The notes: a model not told the origin generated them from the letters alone. A stretch of 64,000 nt of DNA from Rheum nobile (GCA_027886185.1 WOAB01000093.1:3720001-3784000); one strand, 5' to 3'. Positions 11,047 to 24,300 are shown, counted from the first letter of the stretch. Translations and numbers: made by a program.

Positions 11047-11286
11047 GGCCAATGCTGAATTAGCAGTTTCCTTCCTAGTATTTCAGTGTTCGTTTTGTTA
11101 AGAACCTAAGTCCCCGGACAATTTTGTCTTGACGCTCGGGAGATCCCTTTTGTAAAACATATTAGCTCAGTTGAGCTTATCAATGAAAATTACCAAGTTT
11201 GATCTATTCTGAGTTGATTTTTATTACGTTAAGTATATTGAATGATATTAATGTAATAAAATACTTGGAATTTGATCGGTAAACAG

Positions 11287-14200
11287 ATGGTGAACACAAG
11301 GAATACCATTCGTGTTGGTGCTGGGCCAAGCAACGACCCCAGACCAAACGTGAGGAATGTCGCGAACCCTGTGGAGGAACACGAGTATGTTTCCAACAAC
11401 AATCCAGGGGGCAGCGACCAAGCTCAAGTCAACACTCCAGTGATATTCGATATCGCAGCAGTGGAAGCTATTCGGGGAATTGTAATGCAAGCAATCACCG
11501 ATATTATGCGACCAAACGCGCCTCAGGCACAAGCTGTGCCAATTCCTCCAGCGGTTCCTAGATTTGAGGAGCCTAATATCCATGTACCCCAAGAGGAAGT
11601 GGTCAGGAATAGAGGCGACTATGGCCGAGCACTGAAGGCCATAAGCTCTATGAGGCCTGATAGCTATGACGGGAAAGGAGAGCTAGTTAGGGTGGCATAT
11701 TGGTTCTCACACATGGAAAGATTATTCAGAAACGTTGAGTGCACTGAAGCTAAAAAGGTGCACATTGCTTCCCTTCAGCTGAAGAAAGTAGCCAGTGAAT
11801 GGTGGAAAGGTACAGGTTTGGTTGATCACCCAGGTTTGAACTGGGGAATGTTCAAGGCCAAGATGACTGATCGTTTCTTCTCCCGAGCTATGAGGAAAGA
11901 AAAACACAAGGAGTTTCTATATCCAAGGACGGATGGTTTGAGAGTGACTGAGCTTGCGACCAAGTTCAATCATCTATTGCAGTATGTTGGGCCGGAGGTG
12001 TCCAATGAGGAGCAAAAGATCTGGCATTTCCACGAGTGGATGAACCCAGATATTAAGCCACTAATGATACGTCACGGATGCTCTACTCTGGAGCAGTATG
12101 TGGACGCTGCTTATAAGTTGAAAGTGACTCTGGAGGAGTCAACAAAGAAACGAAGTCGCCAGAGGTCAATGCAGGGCCAGTCTCAGGCGAGTGGATTTAA
12201 GTGTCCCGCGCCACCGTCTAATTTTGCCAAGGCTGGCAAGGCAAAAACAGATATGACTCATGGAGGGTCTACGCAACAATCGGGTCAAAGCAAGAATCTG
12301 ATTCAATGCTATAACTGTGGTACACCTGGGCACAAAAGCAATGAGTGTCCGAAGGAGAAAAAGACGTGTTATGACTGTGAAAAGGTGGGACACTTGCAGA
12401 AATTTTGTCCACAGAGAAGGCAGAAAGGAGCTGAGTTGCAACAAGGGTCGGTTATTCAGAATAGTCGACCTAAGTTCAGACCAATGGGATCTCCTAATCC
12501 TTCAACACAGACGTCTGCACAGAACAAGGGGAAAGCCCCAGCTGCTTCTGGAGGCCAGGGTCAACGCCTTTACGAGATGCGTGAGGCTGATGGACCTAAT
12601 GCTCCAATTACTCAAGGTACTCTATACCTTCATTCTACTTCAGTATGTATGTTATTTGATTCGGGTGCTACACATTCGTTTATTTCCGAGAGTTGTGTTA
12701 GTAAGTTAGGCATAGTATGCAACGAGGTTTGTGAACCTTTCGTTGTGAATCTTCCTAATGGTGAACATTTAGTGGGCACCAAGCGTCTGTCAGAATTTCC
12801 GATTACCATCCAGGGTAAGAGGTTCGAAGCGGATTTGATCTGTATAAACATAGCTCCATACGACATTATTCTCGGTATGGATTGGTTGATGCGTCATGGG
12901 GCGGTAATCGATTTCAGCTCAAGGACTGTGACGGTGTCATCTGGGGGCCAGTATGTATGCAAGTTTAAGGGTCAGAATGACGCTGATAACGGCATGCTTA
13001 TCAATGCGATGGCTGCATTCAAGCTACTTCGACAAGGTTGTGTTGGGTACCTGTGCTATCTAGACGAGCCCAAGAAAGATGAACCTTCAATTCCTGATAT
13101 TCCGGTTGTTTGTGAATTTCTGAATGTCTTTCCGGAGGAGATTCCTGATTTACCCCCGCATCGTGACGTAGAATTTACTATTGATCTCGAGCCTGGTACC
13201 GCGTCAATCTCTAAGGCACCGTACCGGATGGCTCCTCCTGAGATGTAAGAGTTGAAGAAGCAACTCGAAGATCTTCTTGAGAAGGGTTATATAAGGCCGA
13301 GTGCATCGCCTTGGGGTGCTCCAGTCTTGTTCGTCAAGAAGAATGATGGATCGTTTCGACTTTGTATCGACTATCGTGAGTTGAATAAGGTCACGATCAA
13401 GAATAAGTATCCATTGCCGAGGATTGATGATCTGTTGGATCAATTGCAGGGAGCAAAGGTCTTTTCCAAAATCGATTTGAGGTCTGGTTACCATCAGCTC
13501 AGGATTCGTGAGGAGGATATTCCGAGGACTGCATTCTGGACGAGATATGGTCACTACGAGTTCGTAGTCATGCCATTTGGACTTACCAATGCTCCGGCAA
13601 TCTTCATGGATCTGATGCATCGATGTTTCCACCAATACTTGGATAAGTTCGTAGTGGTCTTCATCGACGATATTTTGATTTATTCCCCGAGTGAGGAGGC
13701 TCACGAGGAACATCTTCGGATTACTTTGTCAATTCTTAGACAAAATCAGTTATATGCAAAGCTGTCTAAGTGTGATTTTTGGATCAAGGAAGTGGCTTTC
13801 TTAGGCCATGTGATTAATGAGAATGGGGTTATGGTTGATCCCCAGAAGATTGAAGCAATAGCCAATTGGAAGCGGTCTCAGAATGTGAAGGAGGTGTGCA
13901 GTTTTCTAGGACTCGCTGGTTATTATAGACGGTTCGTAGAGGGATTCTCTAAGATCGTTCTACCCATGACCGGTCTGCTCCGCAAAGTCCATAAGAAATT
14001 TGTCTGGGATGACAAGTGCGAGGCCAGTTTTCAGAAGTTGAAGCAATGTCTGACCTCCGCACCAGTGTTAGCACTACCGGAAGGGAATGATGGTTATGTG
14101 GTCTATAGTGATGCTTCAAAGAGTGGTTTGGGATGTGTGCTGATGCAGAAAGGCAAGGTTATTGCATACGCATCCCGATAGTTGAAGACTTATGAGGCAA

Positions 14201-16008
14201 ACTATCCGACGCATGATCTAGAACTAGCAGTTGTAGTGTTTGCGCTGAAGATTTGGAGACACCATCTCTATGGTGTGAGATGTCAAGTCTTCACCGATCA
14301 CAAGAGTCTCAAATATATATTCACTTAGAAGGAGCTAAATATGAGACAACGTCGCTGGTTAGAGCTACTCAAAGACTACGACCTCGAATTGTTGTATCAT
14401 TCGGGCAAGGCTAATGTAGTAGCTGATGCATTGAGCCGAAAGACACCGCACGAGACTGTAGTGGCTTTACTTACTGCTCAGGCTAAGCTGAACCAAGGGT
14501 TGTGTAAGATTGAAGTCTTGTACGATCAGCGTAGAGGATATCTGAGTATGTTAGAGATTCAGGCCACGCTACTTGATCAAATCAGAGAGAAACAGGTTGA
14601 TGATGTGGTCTTGGTGAAGCTAAGCAGTGAAGTAATGGACGGGAAAGCTCCCGGTTTCATGATTCAGGAAGATGGATCACTCTGGTTTCAAGACCGGATT
14701 TGTGTGCCTGACGTTGATGGTCTTCGCCAGTTGGTGATGAAGGAGGCCCATTCGTCAGCTTATTCTGTACATCCAGGGTCTAGCAAGATGTACAAGGACC
14801 TCAGGAAGAAGTTCTGGTAGCCCAACATGAAGTGGGATGTAGCAGAGTTTGTGGTAAAATGTTTGACTTGTCAAAAGGTCAAGATAGAACATCGCAGACC
14901 AGGTGGTGAATTGCTACCTTTCCCAGTACCAGAATGGAAATGGAAAGATATTGCTATGGATTTCGTCATGGGGCTACCAAAGACTCAAAGCCAGAAAGAT
15001 GCTATATGGATGATCATTGACAGGCTCACGAAGAGTGCTCACTTCGTGGCTATCAAGTCAACATGGGGAACCCAGAAGTTATCAGAAGTGTTTTTATATG
15101 AGATTGTCCGTTTGCATGGTACTCCAAAGACCATTGTATCGGATCGTGATGGCCGATTCATGTCAAGATTCTGGAAAGAATTACATAAGGCCATGGGAAC
15201 CGAGTTGAGGTTCAGCACTGCGTTTCATCCTCAGACAGATGGACAGTCTGAGAGGATCATCCAGACCTTGGAAGATATGCTAAGAGCTTGTATACTCGAT
15301 CGTCCGACTAGCTGGGAGAACAGTCTGAGTCTGATTGAATTCACATACAATAACAGTTGGCATGCTACCATTAAGATGGCTCCATTCGAGGCTCTATACG
15401 GTCGAAGGTGTAGATCTCCGATTTGTTGGGATGAGAATGCCGACAAGATTCTGCTCGGACCGGAATTAGTCGAAAGGACTGTCTCGGACATTGCTTTGAT
15501 AAGACAGAGGATGCTGACCGCTCAGAGTCGACAAAAGTCTTATGCAGACCTGAAGCGCAAAAATGTTGAGTTTGAAGTTGGTGACAAAGTGTTTGTCAGA
15601 GTGTCGCCATCCAAAGGTGTGTTCAGATTTGGTAAGCGTGGGAAGATTAACCCTCGCTACGTGGGACCGTTTGAGATCCTTGATAGAGTGGGGTCTCTAG
15701 CGTATCGTTTGGCATTACCGCCATCGGCACATCCAGTGCATAACGTGTTCCATGTATCTTTGTTGAGGAAGTACGTACCAAATGAGTCTCATGTGCTGAG
15801 TTATGACGACATCGAGATTCAGACAAATGGTACCTACGAGGAGATACCGGTGCGTATTCTCGAACGTCGTGAGAAGCAGTTACGGAACAAGGTGGTACCA
15901 TTGGTACGGATTTTGTGGTCCAAGTCAGTAACTGAAGAAGTTACTTGGGAAACCTGGGAAACGGAGGCGGAAATGCTTAGACGTTTTCCCGAGCTGTTTT
16001 CGGCCTAG
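11287..16008 (+). pseudogene. Tekay-type gag-pol polyprotein with four in-frame stops
   Basis: One reading frame from the ATG at 11,287 (MVNTRNTI) to TAG at 16,006-16,008, broken by TAA at 13,246-13,248 and TAG at 14,179-14,181, 14,326-14,328 and 14,818-14,820. No frameshift is seen. Order: capsid-type gag domain; two CCHC knuckles (CYNCGTPGHKSNEC near 12,307 and CYDCEKVGHLQKFC near 12,366); aspartic protease with LFDSGATHSFIS near 12,650; reverse transcriptase with FIDDILIYS near 13,660; RNase H with [10 protein letters not shown] near 14,100 and TDHKSL near 14,298; HHCC integrase with a D-D-E core (14,700-15,400); and a chromodomain at the end (about 15,840-16,000, ending WETWETEAEMLRRFPELF). 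Chromodomains direct such elements to modified chromatin. One or more stops lie before or inside RT, RNase H and integrase, so this copy is non-autonomous. Confidence 0.92.
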
Positions 16009-16009
16009 T

Positions 16010-16116
16010 TTCGGGGTCGAAACTTTTTTTTAAGGGGGTAGTGTTGTAACGCCTCGCTTTTCTTTGGGTTATTCGGCCAAGTTTCGGGGTCAAAACTTGT
16101 TGTAAGGGGGATGTGA
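16010..16116 (+). other. Polypurine tract region, partly duplicated
   Basis: AAGGGGG occurs twice before the 3' LTR, at about 16,032-16,038 and 16,104-16,110. Each is preceded by GTTTCGGGGTC(G/A)AAAC. The first is followed by TGTAACGCCTCGCTTTT, which resembles the true LTR start TGTAATACCCCTCATTTT. The second directly precedes the 3' LTR and is the likely functional tract. Confidence 0.6.
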
Positions 16117-18535
16117 TGTAATACCCCTCATTTTAGTAAAGAGTATTTTGGTAAGATCTCCAAACACTCGTATTGTAGTCAAATTATTTTCAGAAGGGTT
16201 CAGATATTCTGATAAATACTTGATCTTTGTAATAATTCTCTGAGTAGAATAAAATACATTCGACGTATTTTTGGGGGTTTAGAATATTTGTTAGGATCTG
16301 AATATATTTAACCCGAGATTAAAACCCATATCCAAGATTCTTCTCGGTCAAAAATGGGCTTCCCGGTCAAAATTGGGCAAAAGGCACAAAATTGGCCTTG
16401 ACCGCACCCGCGGCCTTACCCATCGCACCCCGCGGTCAAGAACTGGTTGCCACCGCACCCCGCGGTGAGACCCACCGCACCCGCTCCGTGATGATGGCTT
16501 CTCTGCTCCGCCGAACTCGTCTAAGCTGCTTGTCGATCTTGTCCCCGGTGAGGCGGTGGGAGAGGGGGCCAGCTGGACTCCTTCTGGCTCCTTGATGGCC
16601 TATAAAAGGAGGGGGCTAAGAGGAGGAGGCCATTCCACTCTCTCTCTCCCTCAAATCTCTCTTTCTTTCACTGCCTTTGTCGCCGGAGTTGCAAGCATCG
16701 CCGGAGTTCTTCAAGGTCGTCGCCGGAGTTGCCATAGGAGGAGGAGGTGCCCTCAAGGTGGTGGTTAGTGACACAAGGAGTTTGGAAGTCGAAACCAACC
16801 CAAGTCGAGCCTTATCGTCTTCCCCGGTGAGTTTTCGTTGTCGGCGTCTCGCCTCTGTAGCCTCGCCGCACCCGCGCTCAAGGCCATCGCACCCGCGGTG
16901 GGCCTGGGCGAGTGTGGTGGTGGCTTGGGCGTTGTGATCTCGTTTGGGACTTTTGTTCCTTCGATTTCGTTCATTTTTATTTAGATTCGTACTATTTATT
17001 ATCGAATCTAACTTAGGGTTTCGTTATGGGTCGTTCCGTAGGAAACCATAATCCAGGTTCTTCCTCGTTTCGGACCCGGAAATCCGTCATCTCGAGCTTC
17101 GTTGAGCTTCGTCTAAATCTAAGGCAAGTGGCGGTTCGCTCTTGCTTATCATTCCATCTTTATATTGATTATCAATTGTTTAATTGATAATTAATTTGGG
17201 ATGAATTGTTATTTTCATTTGGGAATAGTTTTGATAACTGTATGTGATTTTAAAAGAGATATTATAATAGGTTGTATATTGCTAGAACAATGCTATTATA
17301 GATATATATATGAATAAATACGGATATTACGATAGGTTGTATATAATGCTAGAAACAACGTTATTTTATCTGTTATTGGCCGCGATGGCTTTGTTATGGA
17401 TTATTATTGTGTTGAACTGTTTAGTTAGCACGAGTATTCGTAGGAACACTATGTACCTTGCGAGGTTTAGTGGTTTCTTTATAACTGGTGCTAGGAGGAT
17501 TATTCCTCTAGTACTTTTCCGGTCATGATCATACCCTTACTCAGGGTACGTGCACACAGCTAGTGCAGCCATTTGGGATTTATTCCCCGTGATATCTCTT
17601 GTGAGGAGATCTGATATCTCTTGTGAGGAGATCTTAAAAGCTTGTAACGTGAATGTTCGTTTTGGAATTAAACAAGATAAGTGCCGTTGTGCACATAATT
17701 AATATACCCTTTGGCGAGTAGTGCAGCTAGGATATGGTACAACTAGGAAAACTCGTCTAGACTTTGATCAGAGTAAAGTTCTATTTCCAATCTGAATTCG
17801 CATTACGCGGTGAGGTTGGTCGTGATCCGAAACATCAAGTCGTTTTAAACGCTTGTGTGTAATTATAATGTTCCAGACATTTGTCATACTTTCCGATAAG
17901 ACTCAATTCGTTGGAGTCTTCTCTTCATATGTTTCCTTAAGACTCATTCTTTCAGAGTCCTTTCTCTTAATCATGCCTTTTCGTATATTTCAGTAGGAGT
18001 ATGGTGGTTGACTATCGTAATCGACTTTTATTTGAGAAGCGATGAGTCTAACCTAATACGACTACTTAGAACCTTTCTGTTTTACCCTTGCATAGTCTTT
18101 CATTAGACTAACCAACCGGTTATATTCCCTTGCATGGTTGGCTGGTGTCATCCGTCTCATACGGCACATCAAATAAACTGCAGTTCCGATGAAGGCTAGA
18201 AACGACAATGATGGCAGTTGGAATTTTGAAGAATTTTACCAGGTTGAGATTCCTTGGCGGGTGATCGTTTAGATCAAGACCCTTGTGTCCTTTATTTTAA
18301 AGACTTACGTTGTGTTAAACATATTTTATGTCAAGACTACTATGTATTTCAGTTGTATTTCGGATTATGGATGTAATGCCGAGACAATGATTTTAATCAA
18401 AAGTTATGATATTTTGTATTATAACTGTTGTTTTATGATTTATATAAATGGGTTAAGCCTGGGGTGGCTTCGGATGTGAAATCCGAGGTCACTGGCGGTA
18501 ATACCTTTCAAAGATATATATTTGGGGGTGTTACA
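16117..18535 (+). repeat. 3' LTR of the Tekay-type element
   Basis: 2,419 bp, matching 7,508-9,964 over its whole length with scattered substitutions and a shorter (TA)n tract. TATAAAA is at 16,601-16,607. The ATATC target duplication follows at once. Confidence 0.93.
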
Positions 18536-18540
18536 ATATC

Positions 18541-18634
18541 AAACACCAAGCAACGAGAATGATTTATTTTGATTCCCGATTTCATTTTGATTCTTGATTC
18601 CAATTCGATTCCAAGTGTTATACCAAACGAGCTC
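18541..18634. mobile_element. Tourist-like MITE, right part
   Basis: Continuation of the MITE at 7,166-7,507 on the far side of the Tekay insertion. It ends CCAAACGAGCTC, with TTA duplicated outside. Confidence 0.65.
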
Positions 18635-18728
18635 TTAGACTTTTACAGTAAATATAGATATAAATAAATTCATAGACATACATGTCAATATTTATATATG
18701 GAATTGAATCATGTGAGAATGATTATTA

Positions 18729-19772
18729 TGGTGTAAAATAAAAATGATCCTATAGCCCTTGGTCAAACTTCCCTTGCCGGTCACCGGCGCCGGCGTTGAC
18801 CGGTCAAATTTTTTTTTTTTCGAGCCTAAAATTTATTTTTTGGGACAAAATTTTCTATGCACATTTCTTGCTAAAGTTATGCACATTTCATCAGAATTTC
18901 ATACACTTTTGAAAAAAAGAGCAATGCATGTTAAAAACTAAATGAATTCCACATCTAATACAAAAGTAAATGCACAAGTATACTATTCTATGTGCACATA
19001 CATGCAAAAACTCATGCACTTCAATATTCATCCACACACGGTCTAAAACTCATGCACATTTTCAACACAAACTCGATATATACACTCATAGTGCAAATTA
19101 GGTACACAAACAAGCCATTATTCATGCACATACACGCATAGATGTATGCACTTCACACGTAATGCACTGGATGTGCATGCAAATGGGCTTGAATGTGCAT
19201 AATGTTTGCATTGTATGTGCTTGTACAAATCATATGCACATACAAACCATTATACATGCACATACATAAATAGACGTATGCACTTCACACGTAATGGCTT
19301 TAATGTGCGTGCAAAATGGCTTGAATGTGCATAATGTTTGCACTGGATGTGCGAGAAAAATATAAACCCCGAAAATAAACATTTTATGAGAAAAAAAGCT
19401 TGAACGATTAGAAGTGCATGAAATCTTGCGTGAATGTGCATAGAAAATTTTGGGCCGGATACAAAAAAAATACCAAAAAAATATATATATTGGCCCCGTA
19501 AAAAAAAAGTTGACCGATTTTACGTCGGTCAAAAGTGCATGAAATCATGTTGAAATGTGCATAACTTTTGCAAGGAATGTGCATAGAAAATTTTGGCCCA
19601 AAAAAACAAATTTTGGACAAATAAAAAAAACGATCAACGCCGGAATTGACCTACTTAAGTGGTCATGTGCATGACACATGACCACTTAAATGAAGCTTTT
19701 ATCTCCACCCTTGGATGGAAGTTCATCCAAGAGTGGAGGTTCATTTTCATTTTAGTATTTTACACCATAAGC
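18729..19772. mobile_element. Long-inverted-repeat element rich in TGCACAT words
   Basis: The outer ends match as inverted repeats: GGTGTAAAATA at the left, and its complement ending ACACC at the right. The similarity continues inward past CCGGCGTTGA(C/T)CG to TTTTCTATGCACATT and AAAGTTATGCACATTTCA, about 150-200 bp on each side with indels. The core is a degenerate run of TGCACAT/ATGTGCA words in both orientations. Two extra hairpins occupy the right arm (about 19,654-19,690 and 19,704-19,739). Long inverted repeats without coding suggest a MULE or foldback element. No clear target duplication was found. Confidence 0.6.
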
Positions 19773-19924
19773 CCAATTCTCACTTGATCAAGCCCCTTAA
19801 TATACACCTAAATAAAGACTTATATACTATTTTTTTTTCCCAAATCTACTATCCAAAATAGTTTTCATTTCTCATAATCTCATGTAAATATACTTCTCAT
19901 TTTAGTCTAACGTAACTAAAACAA

Positions 19925-20978
19925 AGGGGCAATGGGTGCCGGAGGTTTCCCTCCTAATGAGGGAACCTCTCCTTAATTTCCCCCCTTTTGTGGGGGTTCC
20001 TTCCCTCTTTTGTGGGGGTTTCTTGGTCGCCACCTTGCTTCTGGTGGAAGCTCCGCCTTCTCGCCGGCCCTCCTCCTTTGTTGTCGCGTTGTGCCAACCT
20101 CCCCTCGCCGCCGCTCCTCCCTCCTTCCCCTCCGTTTTCTTGCTCTGCGTGGTTTTTTCCCTCGACGCCATCGGCTCTTCCCCTGACCGCCGATCGTTTT
20201 GCGGCCCGTAGTGTTCATGTACAGGTAGCTGTTTCCCCCTCGGCGCCACTGCCGGTCCTCCTTCTGTGGCCCCTCCGTTCCGCCGCTGCTCGTGGCTCTC
20301 GCGCGGATCTCTGACTTCAGGCCTCCGATTTGCCGGACTCTGCTGCTTTGTGGCCGAGTGTGAGTGTCCGATTTTGTAGGTTTCAGACGGAGGGTTCCTT
20401 CCTCTTCTCTCGATCTATTGGGCTGTTTTGGAGATCAAATTTTGGTGTAATTAGTTTGCTGTCGATTAGGGTTGGTTCTCTATTTGTTTTTTCTTTCTTT
20501 TGGTGTTGATTTTGTTGTTGTTTTTGTGTTTTCTGCTTTGGTTGATTTCTGCTTGTAGGTTGTGTTTGGTGGACCTTTAGGGTTCTTCTTGTCTTGGTCC
20601 TAGTGGTCGTTTAGGTGTCTTTTTGGTCTTTTTTGCCTACCTTGTACATATGTGTTTGTGGTTTGTTGGCTATGATGACCAGGGGTTCTTTCTGTCTGAT
20701 GGATTTACTATGGTTCTTAGGAGTAAAGTTTTAAAACCAAGTACTGTGGTGGATCTATTAGATAAAGTGATTCTAGTTTGGGGTCTGCAGTATGTTAGAG
20801 GTTTCTTTGTTTCTGGTCACGATGTTATTGTATTCTCTTCTGACTTTTTGGTTGTTTCAGTGGATAGTCCTTGCCTCTTATTGACAATGGTATCTTTGTA
20901 TTCAGTATCTGATGTCTCATTTCAAGCATTTAACCTCTCTTTAGTTGTTTAATAATATTTTTTATTTTCATAAAAAAA
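19925..20978 (+). mobile_element. Retroposon-like segment (LINE-type ends, no RT)
   Basis: A GC-rich, pyrimidine-rich 5' part (19,940-20,400) passes into T/G-rich sequence and ends TTTTCATAAAAAAAA at about 20,965-20,978, as plant L1-type LINE tails do. AAAGGGGCAA at the left edge and AAAGGGCAA after the tail could be an imperfect target duplication. A 109-codon frame near 20,623-20,952 shows no recognised domain. It could equally be a retroposed gene fragment or an internally deleted LINE. Confidence 0.35.
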
Positions 20979-21336
20979 AGGGCAAAAAATAATTAAAAAA
21001 AAAAAGGAATTTGAGGAAGAAACTGGAAAGTTAGGAAATTCGGCGTCGGTACTCGGTAGCCTGCCTGCCACTACCATTACAAGTTTCTTGCAACTGTATC
21101 GAGCGAAAACGGAAAATCGGGAGATTGTGGATCGCAACCGACAAGATTAAAGGCCGTGAGATGTGAACACTGCAATCGTACATCAAAATCTGTCGAAACT
21201 ATGCACAAATCTTCACTGTGACACGCTCTGATCTACTCATCTTGTAGCTCAATCTCTGTGTGTCGTTCATTAGCCATTATCCACCGATTCCCCAATCTCG
21301 ATTCAGATTTGGAGACCGTTCGTGGTGCCTCTAGAA

Positions 21337-24300
21337 ATGGCGCTTTGGCATCGTGGAGTTTCGCTTCTTCTCTTACTCTTTTTGCTGTTTGGCGTCGCTG
21401 TTTGTAAAACCCTCAAGCGAGATGGTATTCCTCTCCTTCTCTGTTGGTTTAATTGATATCAGATTTGTGCGTCTAATTGATTTAGAGAATTATTGTGCTG
21501 ATGAGATCAGTACACGGTTCATTTTTTATTGAAAATTGCGAGGGGTTAATTATGTTTGTATGTACTTATTATCAAATTATTTGTCTGATTAAATTGATTG
21601 CTAGGCAGATTATGTTAATGGAAGAAGAGTTAATGTTATTGGGATTATTCGTCTCATAAATATATCAACTGAAGTTTATTTTTATTTCTTTTCTTGTTTG
21701 GTTTTGGAGGATTGTTGATTGATGTCTCTAGTGTCCTTTTTTGTATCTTAGATTTGTGTTCTCTGACCTTCGGATTCTCACCTAGTTTTAAATTATGGTA
21801 ATTATCTGTTCTAGAGGCCAATATGGCGAACAAATGCTACTGATGTTCACATAGGGTGGGGGAAGAAGAGAGGGTAAAAAGGATGCTTTGATTGAGTTTA
21901 AGTCTTTATTATTAAAATTCATCATTCAACAGATTTTTCATTTTCTCTCCTCTCTATTTAGCCTATCTTTGCAAGGTTGCAGCTAGCTATGGTTGCTAGT
22001 TAGGTTGTTATGACTGGTTGCATCCAGTTCATACAACTGGCTATAGCCGGTATTATTTATGCATAGTATAAATAGTTTGTTAGGTTTCCTGTACAGCTTA
22101 ATTCTTTTTTTGTATGAGAGTAATACAGAGAAGCTTTCTCTTCTGTCTTCCATGTCTCTTGCTTCAATTGAAGCTTCATTCGATCATCGATCCGAATTCT
22201 ATAGTTGCCTAGCTTTCAAGGAGAGATGGGGAAGTTCCACTCGTTCTAAATTGTGCGGTTTGCTTTTGGTTTTATGGTTTAGTGACTGCCAAATGCATTT
22301 ATTTTATATATTATTATGGAGCTCTATGCTTACTGGTAAAAATAGATAATCTTCTTATATCATCAGCCAGTATTAGTGAATAACTATTTACTGGTTCACT
22401 ATATTTGGAATCAATGATCTAGTGGCTTGTTGCTTGCAGTGAAGGCACTGAATGAAATCAAGTCATCACTTGGATGGAGAGTAGTATATTCATGGGTTGG
22501 AGATGACCCTTGTGGGGATGGAGATCTGCCTCCTTGGTCTGGAGTCAAATGCTCTATCCAAGGAGATTACAGAGTTGTCACTGAACTGTAAGTGAAGTAC
22601 TCTATCTCTTGTTTGCATGAGTAAACTTTTAATGCTTTTTAATACAAGATCAAGCTCATTCCATGGAGTACCAAAGCTAAAATCCCAAATGTTCTGTGAA
22701 TCGAGATGTGAAAAAAGAGAGAATTTTTATATGTTTGTGTTAATATTCCCACTCTCAATTCGCAGGGAAGTTTATGCTGTATCCATTGTTGGACCTTTTC
22801 CCATTGCAGTAACAAATCTATTGGATCTTACTAGACTGTAAGCCTCTTATGCTTCTGAGCTTATTAATGATCTTGGTTTGTTTCTTTTTCTTGCAAATCA
22901 AATTCTTGTGTTGAATCGTTATGTCAACATGACAGGGATCTGCATAACAATAAGTTGACTGGTCCAATTCCACCTCAAATTGGAAGATTGAAACGCCTTA
23001 AAGTATTGTGAGTCCTTTATCTGTTTCATCGTGACTATAGCTGACTCTATCTCTTCTCACATGATTGATTTGTGGTCTTCATTAATGAGGTTACCTAGAA
23101 ATTTCTTTCATCTGTTCCATTCTCTCTAATTTGTAACTACTGTACCTAGCTGCATGCTTATATGTCCCATTTATCTTCATGGTCATGTGGAATGATGATC
23201 AACTGCAAGTTGAGAGATATGTGGTTACTATTGAGCAAATCCAGCTTAACTTGCTTACATTCTACTTATGAGATGAAAGCCGTAATAAGAATCTTTTAGA
23301 CCATGTAATGGTTTGCTATAATTGATACTCTATCAAGAACAATTATCAATATATTGGCCTAAAAAAATTTGAACTCCTTTCCTATCTGATTCGAAAAGTT
23401 GACCACTAGGAATCATCTAAGACATGCCTTTTCATGGTTATAAATAATCTCTAAGAAAATAACATTCAGAATCTTTGTTTGTGTTTGCTAAACTACTATA
23501 TGTCTTGTCTGTCTTCTCATTAGCTCTCATAATCAGCACCCTGTGTTCCATACTGATATGAATTGGAAATAGAATGATACAGGATGTGAATTTGTGCAAT
23601 ATTTATTGTGATTCTGCTTTCTTTGAATCTGTTATAGACGTATTTATAGTTATAAGATTAGAAATGCCGTACACAGTCTGTTTTGTTTGCTGCATTCAGC
23701 ATATTCAGAAGGAAGTTGAGGTGAACTGAAATTGAGGTGGAATTATTAGTTTTCTTATTAGTCTGTCATGTCTTCTGAAGGAATCTGAGGTGGAATAAGC
23801 TACAAGATGTCTTGCCTCCTGAGATAGGTGAACTGAAAAGTTTGACTCATCTGTGAGTAACTTAATCTTTCTATGTTGACCCGTACTCAAGTTATTTTTG
23901 TAAGCTGGCTCTAAGCTTTTTAATTAAACGTCCTGCAGATACCTTAGTTTCAATAATTTTAAGGGTGAAATTCCAAAGGAGCTTGCAAATCTTCCAGAGC
24001 TGCGTTATCTTTATCTCCATGAGAACCGTTTTGTTGGGAGGATCCCTCCAGAATTAGGCACCCTACAGCACCTGCGCCACTTGTAACTACAAAATTTCTC
24101 TTTCCTGTCCTTAAAGCAATAATTGATTTTCGAAAAGATGTATGTAACATGCATGCTTGCTTAACGTGCTTATAGGGATCTTGGTAGCAATCATCTGACT
24201 GGTACGATAAGGGAACTAATAAGGATTGAAGGATGCTTCCCATCACTTCGCAACCTGTAAGTTCACTTTATATTCTTATTTTCACCAATACATGAATTTC

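Larger units (their letters stand above)
7508..18535 (+). mobile_element. Complete Ty3/gypsy retrotransposon, Tekay/Del chromovirus type
   Basis: Two LTRs of about 2.4 kb enclose a tRNA-Met primer site, an accessory ORF, gag, pol with a C-terminal chromodomain, and a purine tract. The 5-bp target duplication ATATC is exact (7,503-7,507 and 18,536-18,540). The LTRs begin TGTAATACCC and end GGTGTTACA. Two CCHC knuckles, the long LTRs and the chromodomain point to the Tekay/Del lineage. LTRs differ by roughly 2-3 percent by eye, and gag-pol carries four in-frame stops, so the copy is fairly young but cannot make Pol itself. Confidence 0.93.

Noticed and set aside
11272..11286. Gag start at 11,272
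   Set aside because: The codon there is TTG; the first ATG in frame is at 11,287, which fits a eukaryotic start.
20623..20952. 109-codon frame in the retroposon-like segment
   Set aside because: No recognised domain and T-rich composition; probably chance within a LINE-like 3' region.
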